Of a stretch of 64,000 nucleotides of DNA, positions 27,236 through 39,579 are shown piece after piece. Where the stretch lies: assembly GCA_018894105.1 (NCBI GenBank), contig CM032120.1, forward strand, positions 28,046,710-28,110,709, read 5' to 3'. A program made the translations under genes and the position numbers. The stretch's first letter is position 1, and each line of letters starts with the position of its first letter. Under the pieces are notes generated by a model. It had not been told where the DNA came from. It saw only the letters and a program-made list of their open reading frames with translations, and made no database searches. This DNA comes from Jacaranda mimosifolia. Its lineage: Eukaryota > Streptophyta > Magnoliopsida > Lamiales > Bignoniaceae.

Positions 27236-28599
27236 TTAGGGCGCGTTTGATATAGGCTAATGCCCCAATCTCAACTTCCAATCTCACTTAGTTGCGTGTT
27301 TGATAGGCAAGATTAGGAATGCGGGTCGGCCTGTATTTAATCCACAACTCGGCATTGTTGTTGCGATTAGTATCTATTCATGTAGTGGGGTTTGCAATCA
27401 CACCCTGTTGGGCAATCCAATGATGCACCAAATTATCATTATTGCCCTCTAATTTGTGAAGCTATTTACATGTTTACCCTTGGTTAATTGAAGACACTCA
27501 AGCCCTTCCTTCCCCCTACATCTGATTGTGATTCCCCTTTTTGCCTTTCATTGCAATACCCTAGTGCAACTATTCCATGGGATGATTGTTACCAACATCT
27601 TCAATCAGCATTTGAGGAAGCCCGTTATGAATCTTGTTGCCGAATCGTGTTTGTGGAAACAATTTTTACGTTGCCTGCTTAATTGTTTCTTTTTTTCCTC
27701 CTTGTCTATATGTGATCTCTCTAAGTATTAGGCGATTTATTTTACTTTTTCCTTCTTGTTTCAGGATTTAGGTGTATCGTTGAGATTTGCGTGATCATGA
27801 GCACGAGAAAGGCTAATGAGTTTGGTCCGCATTAGAGTGGACAAGTACTTGTAACCCTGTTTCATCTCTCGATTTTATGTCAGGCTTAGGTTGGCTTAAT
27901 AATGTTTTGAGGATGGAACCAATTTTAGTGTTGATGAGTTACTACAATTTCTATAGTGCAATGTGTTAGTTCTACTAAGTGGTGCCAATATGTTATGTGT
28001 TTGTTGCCTAGAAATTTTACTATCATTTCTTTGTATTCATTCCACTATTCATTTTTCAGTTTATTGTGTTTAGTAGGTTTTTTGAATAAAAATTGTTTAT
28101 TTCTTGGTGCGTTTTTGTGTCATCGTGGTTGGGAAAATGACTATTGTTATTGGATTATTGACACTAAAGAGATAGATAGTAAGGCAGCTAAATAGTGTTT
28201 TATAATCCTATCCATACTTACAAGTTTTCATACTAACTAATTAACGAACAAATTTTTTCTCACAAATTACAAGATCTACTCATTGTTTGAAGATGAATGT
28301 GTTACCTAAATATAGTGCATCCCATGTTTGCTTTGATAGCTTTTGGTTAGGCATCCTTCAATTTTAATCACTTTGAAATTGTTTCCTTTTAGATTTTTTG
28401 CAGGAAATACTCATGGATTGGAATACCAAAATCCATATTTTGATATGAATTTATGTATTTTTTGTTGCGAAGAATAATTTGCATGTTTTGCTTTATCGTG
28501 CTCACCTTATACATTATGGGAGTGGGGTGATACGCGAAATCGGGTGCCTAAGAAGTGGAGCATCATTTCTAAGATACCAGATCTATTAAAACACTTGAG

Positions 28600-29650
28600 A
28601 AAGATTGTGAAAATCAATGATCAAGCATGTTTGGATAACTTGTATATGGATAGAAATGCTTCTGGAAGCTTTGTTATTTGATGGACTACGTAGGAGGGCT
28701 TCAAAACAAAAAAATTGTTGTTATCCCTAAAAAAGTAGCCACTTTTTTTCTATTCTAGCACATCATAAGAAGAATATGACCGAGAAGCATGATTTTAAAA
28801 GATCCGGTCAAACAATTAGCAAGAATTTCAAACAACATCTTAAAGCAATTATAAAGATTAGTCCATTGCTCCTCGTCGATCCTCAACCCGTCGATGATGA
28901 TTGTACTAATGACACGTGGAGATGCCTTAAGATATGTTTACATAAACGAATGAGTTATTTCAAAGAAGATAATATATAGAACTGTTATTTATCTGAAATT
29001 GCCATTCTTATTTTGTAGGATTGTCTTGGTGCCATTAATGGAACCTATATATTGGTTCGTGCTCTAGCAAGCGAACAAACCCGTTACAGGTCTAGGAAGA
29101 ATGAGATTGCAGTGAACGTTCTTGGTGTTTGCAATTGGGAAATGAATTTCATATATATACTTGTTGGATGGGAGGGCTCCACTACGGATATTAGGGTGTT
29201 ATGTGCAGCTGTTAACAAACCAAATAGCCTTAAAGTTTCAATTGGTATATATACCATAATATGTGTCACGTACTTGTATGCCTCTATCTTATTTTATTAT
29301 GAATTTCAATATAATCTAACTTCAATCATGCTTTTTGTAGTAAATTACTACTTATATGACGCCGGCTACACCAATTGTGAAAGGTTTTGACTCCATAGCA
29401 TGGTATCAGATGCTACCTCAATAACCAGAGCGATGGGCTATTGGCACCACAAAATCTTGTGAATATTTCAACATGTAGCATGCTAGAGCACGTAACATGA
29501 TTGAGAGGGCTTTTGGACTTTTGAAGGGGCGATGGACTGTCCTAGGGAATACTACTTTCTATCCAATCAAAACACTTAACATGATAATGTTGGTTGTGCA
29601 CTTCTGCACAATTACATCCATGCACAGATGCCTATTTCAAGGATCAGATT
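28600..29650 (+). pseudogene. PIF/Harbinger DDE transposase remnant
   Basis: In several frames the translation follows the plant Harbinger transposase: DNLYMDRNA, AHHKKN with DFKRSGQTIS, then DCLGAINGTY, RYRSRKNEIAVNVLGVC, FIYILVGWEGSTTDIRVL, NYYLYDAGYTNCERF, RNMIERAFGLLKGRW and FYPIKT. An intron remnant lies at about 29242-29340 (GTATAT...TTGTAG), and a probable acceptor TTTTGTAG ends at 29018. The first catalytic aspartate (usual GAIDGT) reads asparagine, codon AAT at 29037-29039. The second acidic residue (GAT, 29187-29189) and third (GAG, 29503-29505) remain. Several stops and frame changes (for example the TGA right after NCERF) break the frame. It cannot encode an active enzyme. Confidence 0.9.
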
Positions 29651-30339
29651 TTGGTTTGTGATGAAGACCCTTAACTGATAGATATTGACAATATTGACAT
29701 AATTAAGGGTTCACCCAAGTGGAGCAATTAGATGATAACCTAGCCGCCAATATGTACCAACCGTAGAGAGGGGCTCACTCGATATCTTAGTATGCTAGGT
29801 TTAGTCGATAAGAAGGAACATGTAGAACATGAATGACAACTTTAGTACCAAGATAGATGTACTTTTCTCTAAGTTAATGTGTGGAGAATGTATAGCTTCA
29901 AATAGATATTTCGAACTAATTATTTGGTTGTTGTATGATAGTACGATATTAGAGTGCATTTCTTAAATTTCATTGGTGTAATATGCGTCTGTTTGTCTTA
30001 ATTTATATGTGTATGTATGGGTTACATCTGCGAATATTTAAGTGTATTTATATTCAGTCTGTCAACTTACATATATGCTTAATTTTGATCATATTTAAAT
30101 AACATTGTTAATGACAAGTAGTGGCGCAATCTAGATGCTCCTCTCACAACATAGATAGGTCAAGTAATGCCAAAAATGATGTTGTATCTATCACCTCACT
30201 ATCTAGATTTAGGTCCAAAAAAAAGTTATAACCGCATGACAAGCAAAAGAGGATTAATCCATGTACCATTAACTTTCAGAAGATGATGAGGACACTGCCA
30301 GGAGATACCAAAACAGCCCTTAGATCAATCGCTGATAGC

Positions 30340-30572
30340 TACTCCAACCGCTGGTGCCGACACCTCACTTGGACTCCTCACTGAGAACATCTTTATTCGA
30401 GGCACTCGTTGAAATCCCATATTTGAATTTAGATTATCAGATAAGGGCTACTTACCATCTGGCGCATAATAAAGTTGATATGGATGCTTTTAGGGGAGAT
30501 GAACAAAAAGCATGGACTTGTTTTGTGGGATTACTACTATTAGGTACTTTACGCCTTCATAAGCTATATTAA
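30340..30572 (+). pseudogene. C-terminal fragment of a Myb/SANT-like transposon protein
   Basis: The plus-strand translation gives SLFEALVEIPYLNLDYQIRA, then THLAHNK-type residues (TYHLAHNKVDMDAFRG) and EQKAWTCFVGLLL. This resembles the C-terminal segment of the Myb/SANT-like ORF that accompanies plant Harbinger transposases (EAL..IP.L....R...LL....K...F..L). The N-terminal DNA-binding part is not in frame upstream. It is about 700 bp downstream of the transposase remnant on the same strand. The assignment is by pattern only. Confidence 0.55.
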
Positions 30573-32499
30573 TATGACATGATCATTTTACACTGCTTAG
30601 TATCCTACCAAGATGATGCTTATGGTATTGTTTACGTGTATAATCATCTTAGAAGCTGGTGCTACACCCATGCATTGTTTTGGGATTAAATCTAAGTTTG
30701 TGGCCTTTAGTTATTTTGCTTTGACGTATAAAGGCTTGATGTAATTTGAAAGTGCTAGCAGACTTGCCTTTTGGACGAGTTTGAATATTCTGTCTCTGTT
30801 TTGCTATGTTGTAGCCTGCAAAGTGGTGACTATTTTCTGTTATGGCATCATGTTGATCTTTATTTATGTTTTCCAGTGTTTTTTTCTGTGCTGAGTGAGT
30901 AGTTTAGATGCATATGTGAGTTGATCTTTTAATTAGATATGCTGGTCATGTTGGCCTGGCTTAACATTCTCTAGATCTTATAGTGCAAATTGAGCTGAAT
31001 CATTCTAATGTTATGGGTGCTATTATTATTGGTCAGGTGCTAGTAAAATTTAAGCTATATGGACACTACCACATATTTATGATAACTGTTATATAACATA
31101 AATAATCAGCCCTCCACATCTGATTTAAGCTATTTGAACACAGCTTGTTGCTCCATTAAAATTTGTGTTTGTAATCTATATGTTCAGGTGCTCAGAAGCT
31201 AATTAATCTTATTCTTTTACATTTCTTAAATCATATAACTAAACTAGAACATCACAACACTCTTGACAGGATCTGCAAACAATACTAACATGGTATTTAC
31301 AGATTCAGCACGATGTCTTCTATAATTGGGCAACGTTTTAGGCGCTTCAATGTGTTTTTCAAATGACGTACAACAGTATTTCAATATGAAATATACATAA
31401 TGGATGAATTAATCTTAAACCCTCAATTAATTCTACTATTAAAGTTGCAAGTCTGTCCAGTTACCAAATAGTGGAGGTGGTCCATGGAGACTGAGCTCCT
31501 ATAATAATAAGCTGATAATTAAGCCTCTTTTAAAATTAGGTGCCCTTTCAAGTACTTATAAGCCCCCTGGAATTTTTAGTACTATTATTGCAATTTTTTC
31601 GGCTATTAAATAGGTAATAATATAGATTTTAAACACGCAAGCAACTAGAATACCCAATAAAAATTACCAGCTTTTGATATTGTATTACTAGAAAATAAAC
31701 GAAATTTTTTGTTTTGTCAAGTTCTTTTGTTGTGTAACTTTTTAAATATACAAAGTTCACTTGTCCATAAAAAATAGAGGGGAGAGGGCGCCATGGTATA
31801 TTTAATTCAACAAATTATAAAGGCGAATTTATAGTAGTTATACACACCAAGTAACATCAGAAAGGGGATACAAATACAACACAGAACAACACCACAACCA
31901 ACACTAAGCTATAGAGCAATAATGTTGACGGCTGTTTATTCTTACAAACAAGCAGCATATCACACCCACACAAAGGATAATGAAAAGCATAAGAAGCATA
32001 GATACAAATACACATTATTAACTTACAATTACTTACAAACCTCACTTCTTGCCATGGCATTTGGGAGTGCTAGTGGAAGATGCAAGTGAGCTTGCTGGAC
32101 CTCCACTTGGGGAAGGGTTCATAAAGCCAAACATTTCCCTTTTATCTTATTCTGTCCACAGACTATCGTACCTAAAGAGAATGGATTGGCATGCGGAGTT
32201 GAAGATGGAATATGATTCATGAACTTGACAGAGTCCTGACTCACATCATCATGCCCATAAGCATTGGCCAAATTACTCTAGAAAGATGAATCCAATGGTT
32301 GGCTTATGGGAGGTGCAGGGGATGCCAATGGCACAATAGCATGGTCACATGATTAATGGGGTCGATAGCACTATCATCCAAAATTTGTATGATGTCCGAA
32401 TTGTGAAACAATTTAATCGGCTTGGGAATGCTGAATATCTCACAAAGCTCTGACCAGGGTTTCTCTTTAATCATGTATGCCTCAGATAGTGAAAATTTC

Positions 32500-32886
32500 T
32501 GCAGAGCACAAAAAGCTAATTAGCCAACACAAGAAAAAAAATACATATGGAAAAATGCCAGTATATGTTTAATCAAATGTTGCCATGGTCATGTAGTCCC
32601 AGATGTACGCATCGACTATGATGAAATTATTTTCTTCATCATAATTAACAGGCGATAATGAGATCAAAAATCTAAACACGATATGTCTCTGCTGCAAATT
32701 CTTGAAACGTATGTTCGCATCTTTGTAAGTGAAATTATTCCCGAACTTAACATTCACTGAGTGGATGCATAAGCAAATAACAGTGAATTCGGGGCGGCCG
32801 AGAGATCTTCCATCCAAACGAGCAAACTCTGCAAGTCGACTGATGAACTCTTTGTCAATTTGCTCCACCCATAGTGCCATGTACAA
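32500..32886 (-). pseudogene. Myb/SANT-like DNA-binding domain ORF of the Harbinger element
   Basis: On the minus strand from ATG at 32884-32886: ALWVEQIDKEFISRLAEFAR, then FGNNFTYKDANIRFKNLQQR and an ENNFIIVDAYIWDYM block. This is the Myb/SANT-like domain layout (W at the start, helix, N..F.....KN.L..L, W near the end). After the ORF stop at 32569 the pattern resumes further downstream (AYMIKEKPWSELCEIF, encoded near 32400-32500), either across an intron or after a break. In PIF/Harbinger elements this second protein is needed with the transposase for nuclear import and DNA binding. It is on the strand opposite to the transposase remnant. Confidence 0.7.
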
Positions 32887-33800
32887 AATTTATTCTTGAC
32901 TTTGGGGATTTCGTGGAGCTATGGGGTAAACAAATGGAATTGTGTTTAAGACAAGTGTATATGAGAGAATTAATATACTTAAAACACTTTTGTCCTCGTT
33001 GCCTTATGTGCCAATTCTTTAATCCATAGACTTTAATTTAGATATCATATCAACTTTGCTTGTTGGTACATTAAGTTAAGTGGTCAAGGAAAGTGTTAAA
33101 AAGACACATTTATTGGTACTTTCTAGTGAGTCAAAGCTGGAATAGGAGACTATGGAAAAGAACACCTGCTACTTGTTGCATGCCAAAAAAAATATGCACA
33201 TATACCATATTATCATTTCATGAGCGAATCTATAGCCCGTTGGTTCCAACCGCGGGGTCTTCGTGCAAAAATTACTGAATGCATAACTATTACTTCACAA
33301 TCATGCGTAAATACATAGATTTTTATCTCACAACAATTTGGGCTCTTAAGATAATTAGAAGTGGCCGGATACTACTTATGTAGATTATAATATATTAATT
33401 ATGACTTGGACCTTTTCATCATTAAGTCTCACCAGTCACTCTAGCCGAGATTAAAAAGAATCACTTAAAATTGAAAATATGGATCAAACAAATTTAATTT
33501 TTATTGACTACCTTAAAAAACTTACATCAACATAAAGAAAGAGCAAACTAGAATATTTCCACCATCCAAATAATTTCATATGAAAATTGTAATCAATTTC
33601 CATATAATGTCAATTATCTCAAAAGACAACATATAATTAAGCTTTTCTTGAGGTAATAAAACTCTTATCAATGTCGAGCAAATTGTGGAGTTTGTAGTAT
33701 CAACGCAGTAGATGAGCTATAACTTAGTATAACTTTATTCTGGTCTCAATTCTACTTGGGCTAATTGGACATAGATAAGTTCTTTTCCCCACTCGCAATG

Positions 33801-33940
33801 TGTCTGAATAAAAAGGATTTTTTTTTATTTACATACACGCACATAAGGAGTTCGTTCGGGCTCAAACTCCTGACCTCCTACATTATATGGGAGACTTATG
33901 CCGCTGGGCCACAAGCCACTCGGCTGTCTGAATAAGAAAG
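33801..33940 (-). mobile_element. tRNA-derived SINE with target site duplication
   Basis: On the minus strand the sequence begins GCCGAGTGGCTTGTGGCCCA with a box A-like GTGGCCCAGCGGCA. A box B-like GGAGTTTGAGCCC follows about 40 bp later, and it ends in an A-rich tail (AAATAAAAAAAAA) at about 33817-33830. Flanks match: TGTCTGAATAAAAAGG at 33801-33816 and TGTCTGAATAAGAAAG at 33925-33940, a target duplication of about 14-16 bp. The body is only about 108 bp. It lies inside the Harbinger element and so inserted later. Confidence 0.85.
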
Positions 33941-36369
33941 ATAAATCAAATAGTTTTACACTATCTGGATATCTTAGTACCACTTTTAGATTATAAAAAT
34001 CTAATTGAACTATTACAAAATTAGATAAATCAGGCAATAAAGTACAACATGCTTTTGTATAATTTAGCTATTATACAATATTACATACTGCAATTCAAAC
34101 ATCAAAAACAAAGTAACAATAATAAATTTAACGATACAATAAGCCGATAACAAAATACATAAAAGGATCCTAGGTGTCCTCACTTGATCAACAAGTTGCA
34201 TAACATATATATTTTAATCCACAGCCCGATGCATACTTTCTGTATTAGAACACCAATTTTACTATGACCGAACATATTAACGGCCCAATAAAAGCAACGA
34301 TGATAACACACCCACATCCAACACAACTACCAAAAAGCATTGTAGATTTCATATTAAGGGGATGGAAGGATTAAAAATCTTAGGACGTACAGAATGAAGA
34401 GTATGCACTGAAAGATTTGTATGTGAACTTTCACTATTCTTTGCCTGACAAAAAGCATCCACTTTCTGGTGACTTTGTGTCCCAACAAGCTGAAGGAGTA
34501 TGAACAGAATCACCATAACTGGAAGGCCCCGAAGATGCTTTGTAGGATATATGCTCCCCATCCGAATATTGCCAAGTGACCCCCTGGGGAACTTGTAAAA
34601 CTACTGGCCAAGATTCTAACATGTGTGAGATTTACGTAGGACCATTAGACCTCCTCCACAAGGGCATTGCAACGATGATTTCAATTGCATAGCACCCTAC
34701 AACCTAAATCCAAACAAGGAAATGATCATCCTTTACAACATAGAAAAACAAAAGCAGACATAAATCAGATTATTGAAGAATTATTCCACCGTAAATCCAA
34801 AAAACATATGAACATATATGAGAGAAGAATGGTTGTCTGCTTTTACAAAAAAGCACAATATAAAAATCTCACATCCAAGAAACTAGATAAATCATGGATT
34901 GTGAACCTAACCAACCAAAAGAGAGAGTTTTTAAATTATCGATTTATCAATGACATGAGAGCATATCATGTCTATGATCAAATAAAATAATCCATAAACC
35001 GATAAATACCATTTCAATTCATCCTTTGCAATCCATTTGATATGCATTCATTAAGTCCAGCAGAAAGATGACAAATAAGCATTGGCATACAAGTAAGCAA
35101 ACAAAGCTTCTATTTGTTAAATGTACTCTACAGAAATAGCTCATACAAATAAGCAAATAGCCAACAATAAAAACTCATAATAACTTCACATCATATAAGC
35201 ATTAGCACATTCACTGCTTATGCAATGATAATCACAGCAGATTAGTAAATTAGTCTTGTATAAGGAAATGAAAATTGACAACCATAGGGCATGGGCAGTA
35301 AATCAAATATACAAAATTTGTGTTATTATAACTGTAGCAATTATTTCCCTGAACAAAGAAGCATCACGACCGGTTATAATTGGTAAAAAAAGGTCCAAAC
35401 CTAGAGATAGTGCATAAACAAGAAATCTACCCGAAGAAATATGTTTGAAAAATAATTGAAATAAAATGTAACAACATACATGTGAACAAACCTTAGTATA
35501 TCAATAACCTACTGCCTATTCGCTATTCAGCTCAGTTTTTTGTATGTGTCGATGGGGATTTCCTTTTTTCTCCTAACTATGGGTACCTAAGATAGAAGAC
35601 TCTTTCAATTATATAATCTTAAAACTAATCTGAATTACCCAATTATGGAGTGACTTAAAGCGAATATGAGGTACAAAGCAAACTCAGTCTTCTTCTTCAC
35701 CAAGGTACTTTGCTCTTCGAATTTAGAATTAGGGATTATATTGTACAAGAATGGTGATGAACTCATTTTCTTAAGTAAGGTAGCATGGTTCGAATATTTT
35801 CAACAAGGGCAGCATGATGGTCATCTCAATAATAGGAGAGTGGATTGTGGAAGATTTGTATAGTTCCTAATTTATATGTGCAATCTCCACCATCAAATAA
35901 AGTAAAAAAATTATAATCTCTCCTCTTTCTACCACTACTACAATCTATACTATTAATCAAATTGCAAATCAAACACGCCCTTAATAGCTCATGAAGTTCC
36001 TTCACTGACTTGGCGAAATTGAAAAATTAAGTTGAATAATAGATTAAGCATGGTAATAGGTCTTTAGCTAAGACGTCAATTCATAGTTTCGACAATCTAT
36101 TAGCTCAAGTTAAGAAGTATATTAACTGAGAGAAAACTTGAAAAATTAAAAAGAAAGCAATTAGAGATAAGCAGAGGAGAAAAAAAGTGGACAACACGCT
36201 TAGAAAAAAAGCATTGAGTTGTAGTGAATGAGCATACAGGTCTCTTTATTGATAAATTCAAAAGTATGTTTTATTGAATATGTCTCACACAAGTGTTGAT
36301 ATCCATCAAGCTAGTAACTTGTTAAGGTGGCCTAAAAGTACATGGAGAAATCATGTAAGCCTCACTTAG

Positions 36370-39300
36370 ATAAGTTCCGCAGATTTTATATGAATATGGA
36401 CGTACAACAGAAAATTATAAACATTTCAAAGATGAGATAGAGAGGGTTATTCCTCAGGGACCTTTAAAGGGGTTTGGGGCGGCAAGGAGCCTGCGTCCAA
36501 GCCGTCTCCCATGAAGGAGGAGAGTCCTCTTGAGCATGGAATCATTTATATTACTATTGGCAAATATGCCAATGGCAATTCCAATTAAGCTTTTTAAGCT
36601 CATTCTCATACTAATGTACATAGGAATTTCCAAACTAGCTCAAGCACAGTTGGTTATATGAGCATGGAACATGTTATCCAATTCAATTTAGATAATATAG
36701 AGGGCTTGCACATGCTCCATTAGATATCCTAGTCATTAGACCTACAATTGTAAATTATGACATTGTGTGAGTATTTGTTGATGGGCAGAGCTTAAGAAAT
36801 GTTCTATCCTTGAACGTATTCAAGCAAATGGACTTGGATAAGGTCAAAGTAGAACTAGTCAATACTTTACTCTTTGATTTTTTACGTGAAACAATTCACT
36901 CGCTTGGCCAAGTAGTTCTCTCTGTCTTCCTTAGGAGAAAGGCATACAAAAAGGCTTATATAGTCCAATTCCTAATACTAAAATAGCTTTTGCTTATAGC
37001 ATGATTCTAGGACAACTTTGTCAAGCATTTTTAGGACAATGGTGTCTCCCTACCACATGAAAATCAAATTCTCAATTAGAAAATACATTGATAAAGTAAA
37101 GAGTGGTTTAATTTATCGCTAAAAACTTTTTCATTGGTCCAATTAAGAGAGAACATTGCCTGGATATTGATGGCCTGAATAGTGGAGCTAGACCCTCCAA
37201 GTGTGTTTGGAAAGCGCATTAGCACATGGTCATCCCAGATGAGGATTCATGAGCATGTGAACTGGAAGATGCACAAGGTAAAAACTACCTACACCATAGA
37301 ATGTTTATAACCTTATAAAGTTTTATGGTTAGATTATTACTTGTCTTATATGTAGTTTTACATATGTTTTAATGATCTATGAATAAATATTCTTCTAAAA
37401 CTTGACAATGTTTGTTACTAGTGCCAAGCTCATTGAGTTATAATTGAGATAAGATCAAAAGAAAAATATTTTCACTAGGATCAAACTCATTAATTTCACA
37501 CTTTGACGAGCTTAGAGACAAAGTTATTTATTGTTAGTACTGGCTGATCGATTTCATAATTAGCACGAGCTCTGAGGAAAAGGAAATTCTTTCCAAGACC
37601 AAGCTTATTGATTTTCTAATTAACACGAGCTCAAAAGCTAAAGTGCTCATTACCCATATAAAATTGAGAAGTTGATCCAACAAGGACACTTGAAGGAGTT
37701 TGTGGCCCAGAGGTAGGACAACCCCCAAAAGTAGCCCAATGTTGAGATATTAGAAGAATCTACAAGAGGCATAGCCAAAATGATATTGTCGACAACTTAC
37801 CTATTGCAAGTGTCAAATCAGTGATCTTTGGAAGGACCCACAAGAGGCAACTCTACTAATGCGAGAAAGGCCCTTGTGAGGACCGCAAGGCAAGCATAGG
37901 CTCATTCTCTAAAGCTAGCATATGGCATGACCTATAAGCAAAAATGAGTGAGCACAATCATTTACTAGTGATTTCAGCATCATTTGCTAACTTTTGGGTG
38001 AAGAAGATCTTAGTAGACAAGTAAAGTTCCAAAAACATCACTTCTATGATGCATTTCTATAACTCGGCATGGATAATTCCTAGCTACAAAAGATCAATAA
38101 CCCCTTAGTTAGATTCACTGACAAAGCAATAGAAGTACTTGGAGAAACCTCATTCCATCTCTCTTTTGGCACAGATCCTTAGTGATTCATGAAGATGATG
38201 AAGTTCTTGGTGGTTAAAACCCCATTAATGTATAACCGTCATCTTTAGAAGGTTTACCTTGAACCTCTTCGGGGTAAATGTATCCATTTCTCATATGAAG
38301 ATGAAGTTTCCTACTTCTGATGAGCCAGGAGAAGCAGCTTGCAATCAATGCATGACAGTAGCATGCACTAGTATCTTGAGGAAAGTGAGATCCCCCATGA
38401 GCAGAGATAGTCATGGAGAGCCTCACGAGTCGCAAAAATAGTTCAAAGATAAATGCAAAAGCCTAATCCAAGAAACCAATGTTGCTGACCTTCCCTAACA
38501 AATGGCGAGTGGTTGAGAGAAGAAGACAGATGAGTACAAGCTCATGTTGGATGAGACTCTAAAGCTGTAGATGAAATTCTAGAGATGAAAGGCGTAGGAC
38601 ATGCAATCGGGATCACCATTTCTACTTGGGCCCTATTTGTTGACAGAACATCCACTAACTCCGCAAGTAGTGTCGACATAGTGTTGAAGGGCCCGCAAGA
38701 AGGTAAGTTCAAGTACATCATAAGATTCAACTTCCTAAGCTCGAACAATGAGACCAAATATGAGACACTGATCATAGGAATGAAGTGGGCCTTTGTGGAC
38801 GGCGTGCAATAGTTATGTGCCCATAACAACTCTGCGTTATGGTCGACCAAGTCATGGGTCTTTATGAGGTTAGGGAGGCAAGTATGATATTGTATCTCTA
38901 TCGGGTCAAAGTGATCAGAGAAATGTTAGAGGATTTCATTTGACACAAACTCCTCAGGAGGAAAACCTAGACTCAAGATACTTAGCCAATTTACTTGGCA
39001 CCCTAGAGGCAGGGAATGACCAACAAGTCACCTACCTAATCCTCGGCAAGTTGGACAAAAGGGTTTCTAAGAAAGCGGATTGCACTACACGATAAGCTCG
39101 CAAAGACATCAACAGGAACTACTTAAAAATAAGATCTTAACCTGTAAGATGCTTGGATAAGGCCTTACTTGGCTGATCATGTTCAAGGGCACTTGAGCTA
39201 CCCCTAAAACTCTTATGAAAGAGACACCAATTAACTTGGTCCTTAGCAGAAAAGTAATCTCGCAGGTTGTGGTTGGGAAAGCTAGTTGGCAGGTGAAGAG

Positions 39301-39570
39301 TTATGAAGACTCTCATAGTTTGTAGCAGCTAAGGAAAGACCTAGAGGCACTGTTAGAATTGAATGGAACCGAGCACACTCAAGAAAAGGTGTACAAAATT
39401 AGGAAGACGAAAAGACGCGGTGCCCAATTACACCTGAGAAGTCTCCTAGTCAAGGACTTGGCAATAAGGAGAGTAAGAAGCTACAAACTTATCAAGAAAT
39501 TAAACGCTAAAATGAGAATTGACCCTTTAGAAAGACAGAGATCACGAACCCAAGTACAAGCAAGCTACAT
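36370..39570 (+). mobile_element. Decayed Ty3/gypsy LTR retrotransposon
   Basis: Fragments appear in the order of a gypsy element. Gag end near 36390-36480 (EYGRTTENYKHFKDEIERVI). Protease region about 36700-37090 (LVIRPTIVNYDIV, then VFVDGQSLRNVL where VDTGSS is usual, and a LGQVVL block), with more of that region near 38260-38400 (SHMKMKFPTSDEPGEAA). RNase H at 38610-38810 (WALFVDRTST, SSVDIVLKGPQEGKF, NNETKYETLI). Integrase C-terminal part at 39195-39560 (KETPINLVLSRKV, then a VKDLAIRRV block). Stops and frame changes occur throughout; I found no clear RT core and no matching LTR pair. Between 37400 and 37650 there are loose repeats of about 75 bp containing ACGAGCT. It is an old relic, adjoining the Harbinger element. 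Confidence 0.75.
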
Positions 39571-39579
39571 AGCATAGAA

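Larger units (their letters stand above)
27236..35983. mobile_element. PIF/Harbinger element (27239-35980) with TTA target duplication
   Basis: The left end reads TTA|GGGCGCGTTTGATATAGG at 27236 onward. The right end reads AATCAAACACGCCC|TTA with the final TTA at 35981-35983; its reverse complement is GGGCGTGTTTGATT, so 12 of the first 13 bases are inverted copies. A 3-bp TTA/TAA duplication and GGGC... ends fit the PIF/Harbinger superfamily. The 8.74-kb interior carries the superfamily's two expected genes in decayed form: a DDE transposase (about 28600-29650, plus) and Myb/SANT-like protein segments (30340-30570 plus; 32500-32886 minus). A SINE is inserted at 33817-33924. Stretches 27480-28590, 30600-31850 and 33000-35980 otherwise show nothing I recognise. 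Confidence 0.9.
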
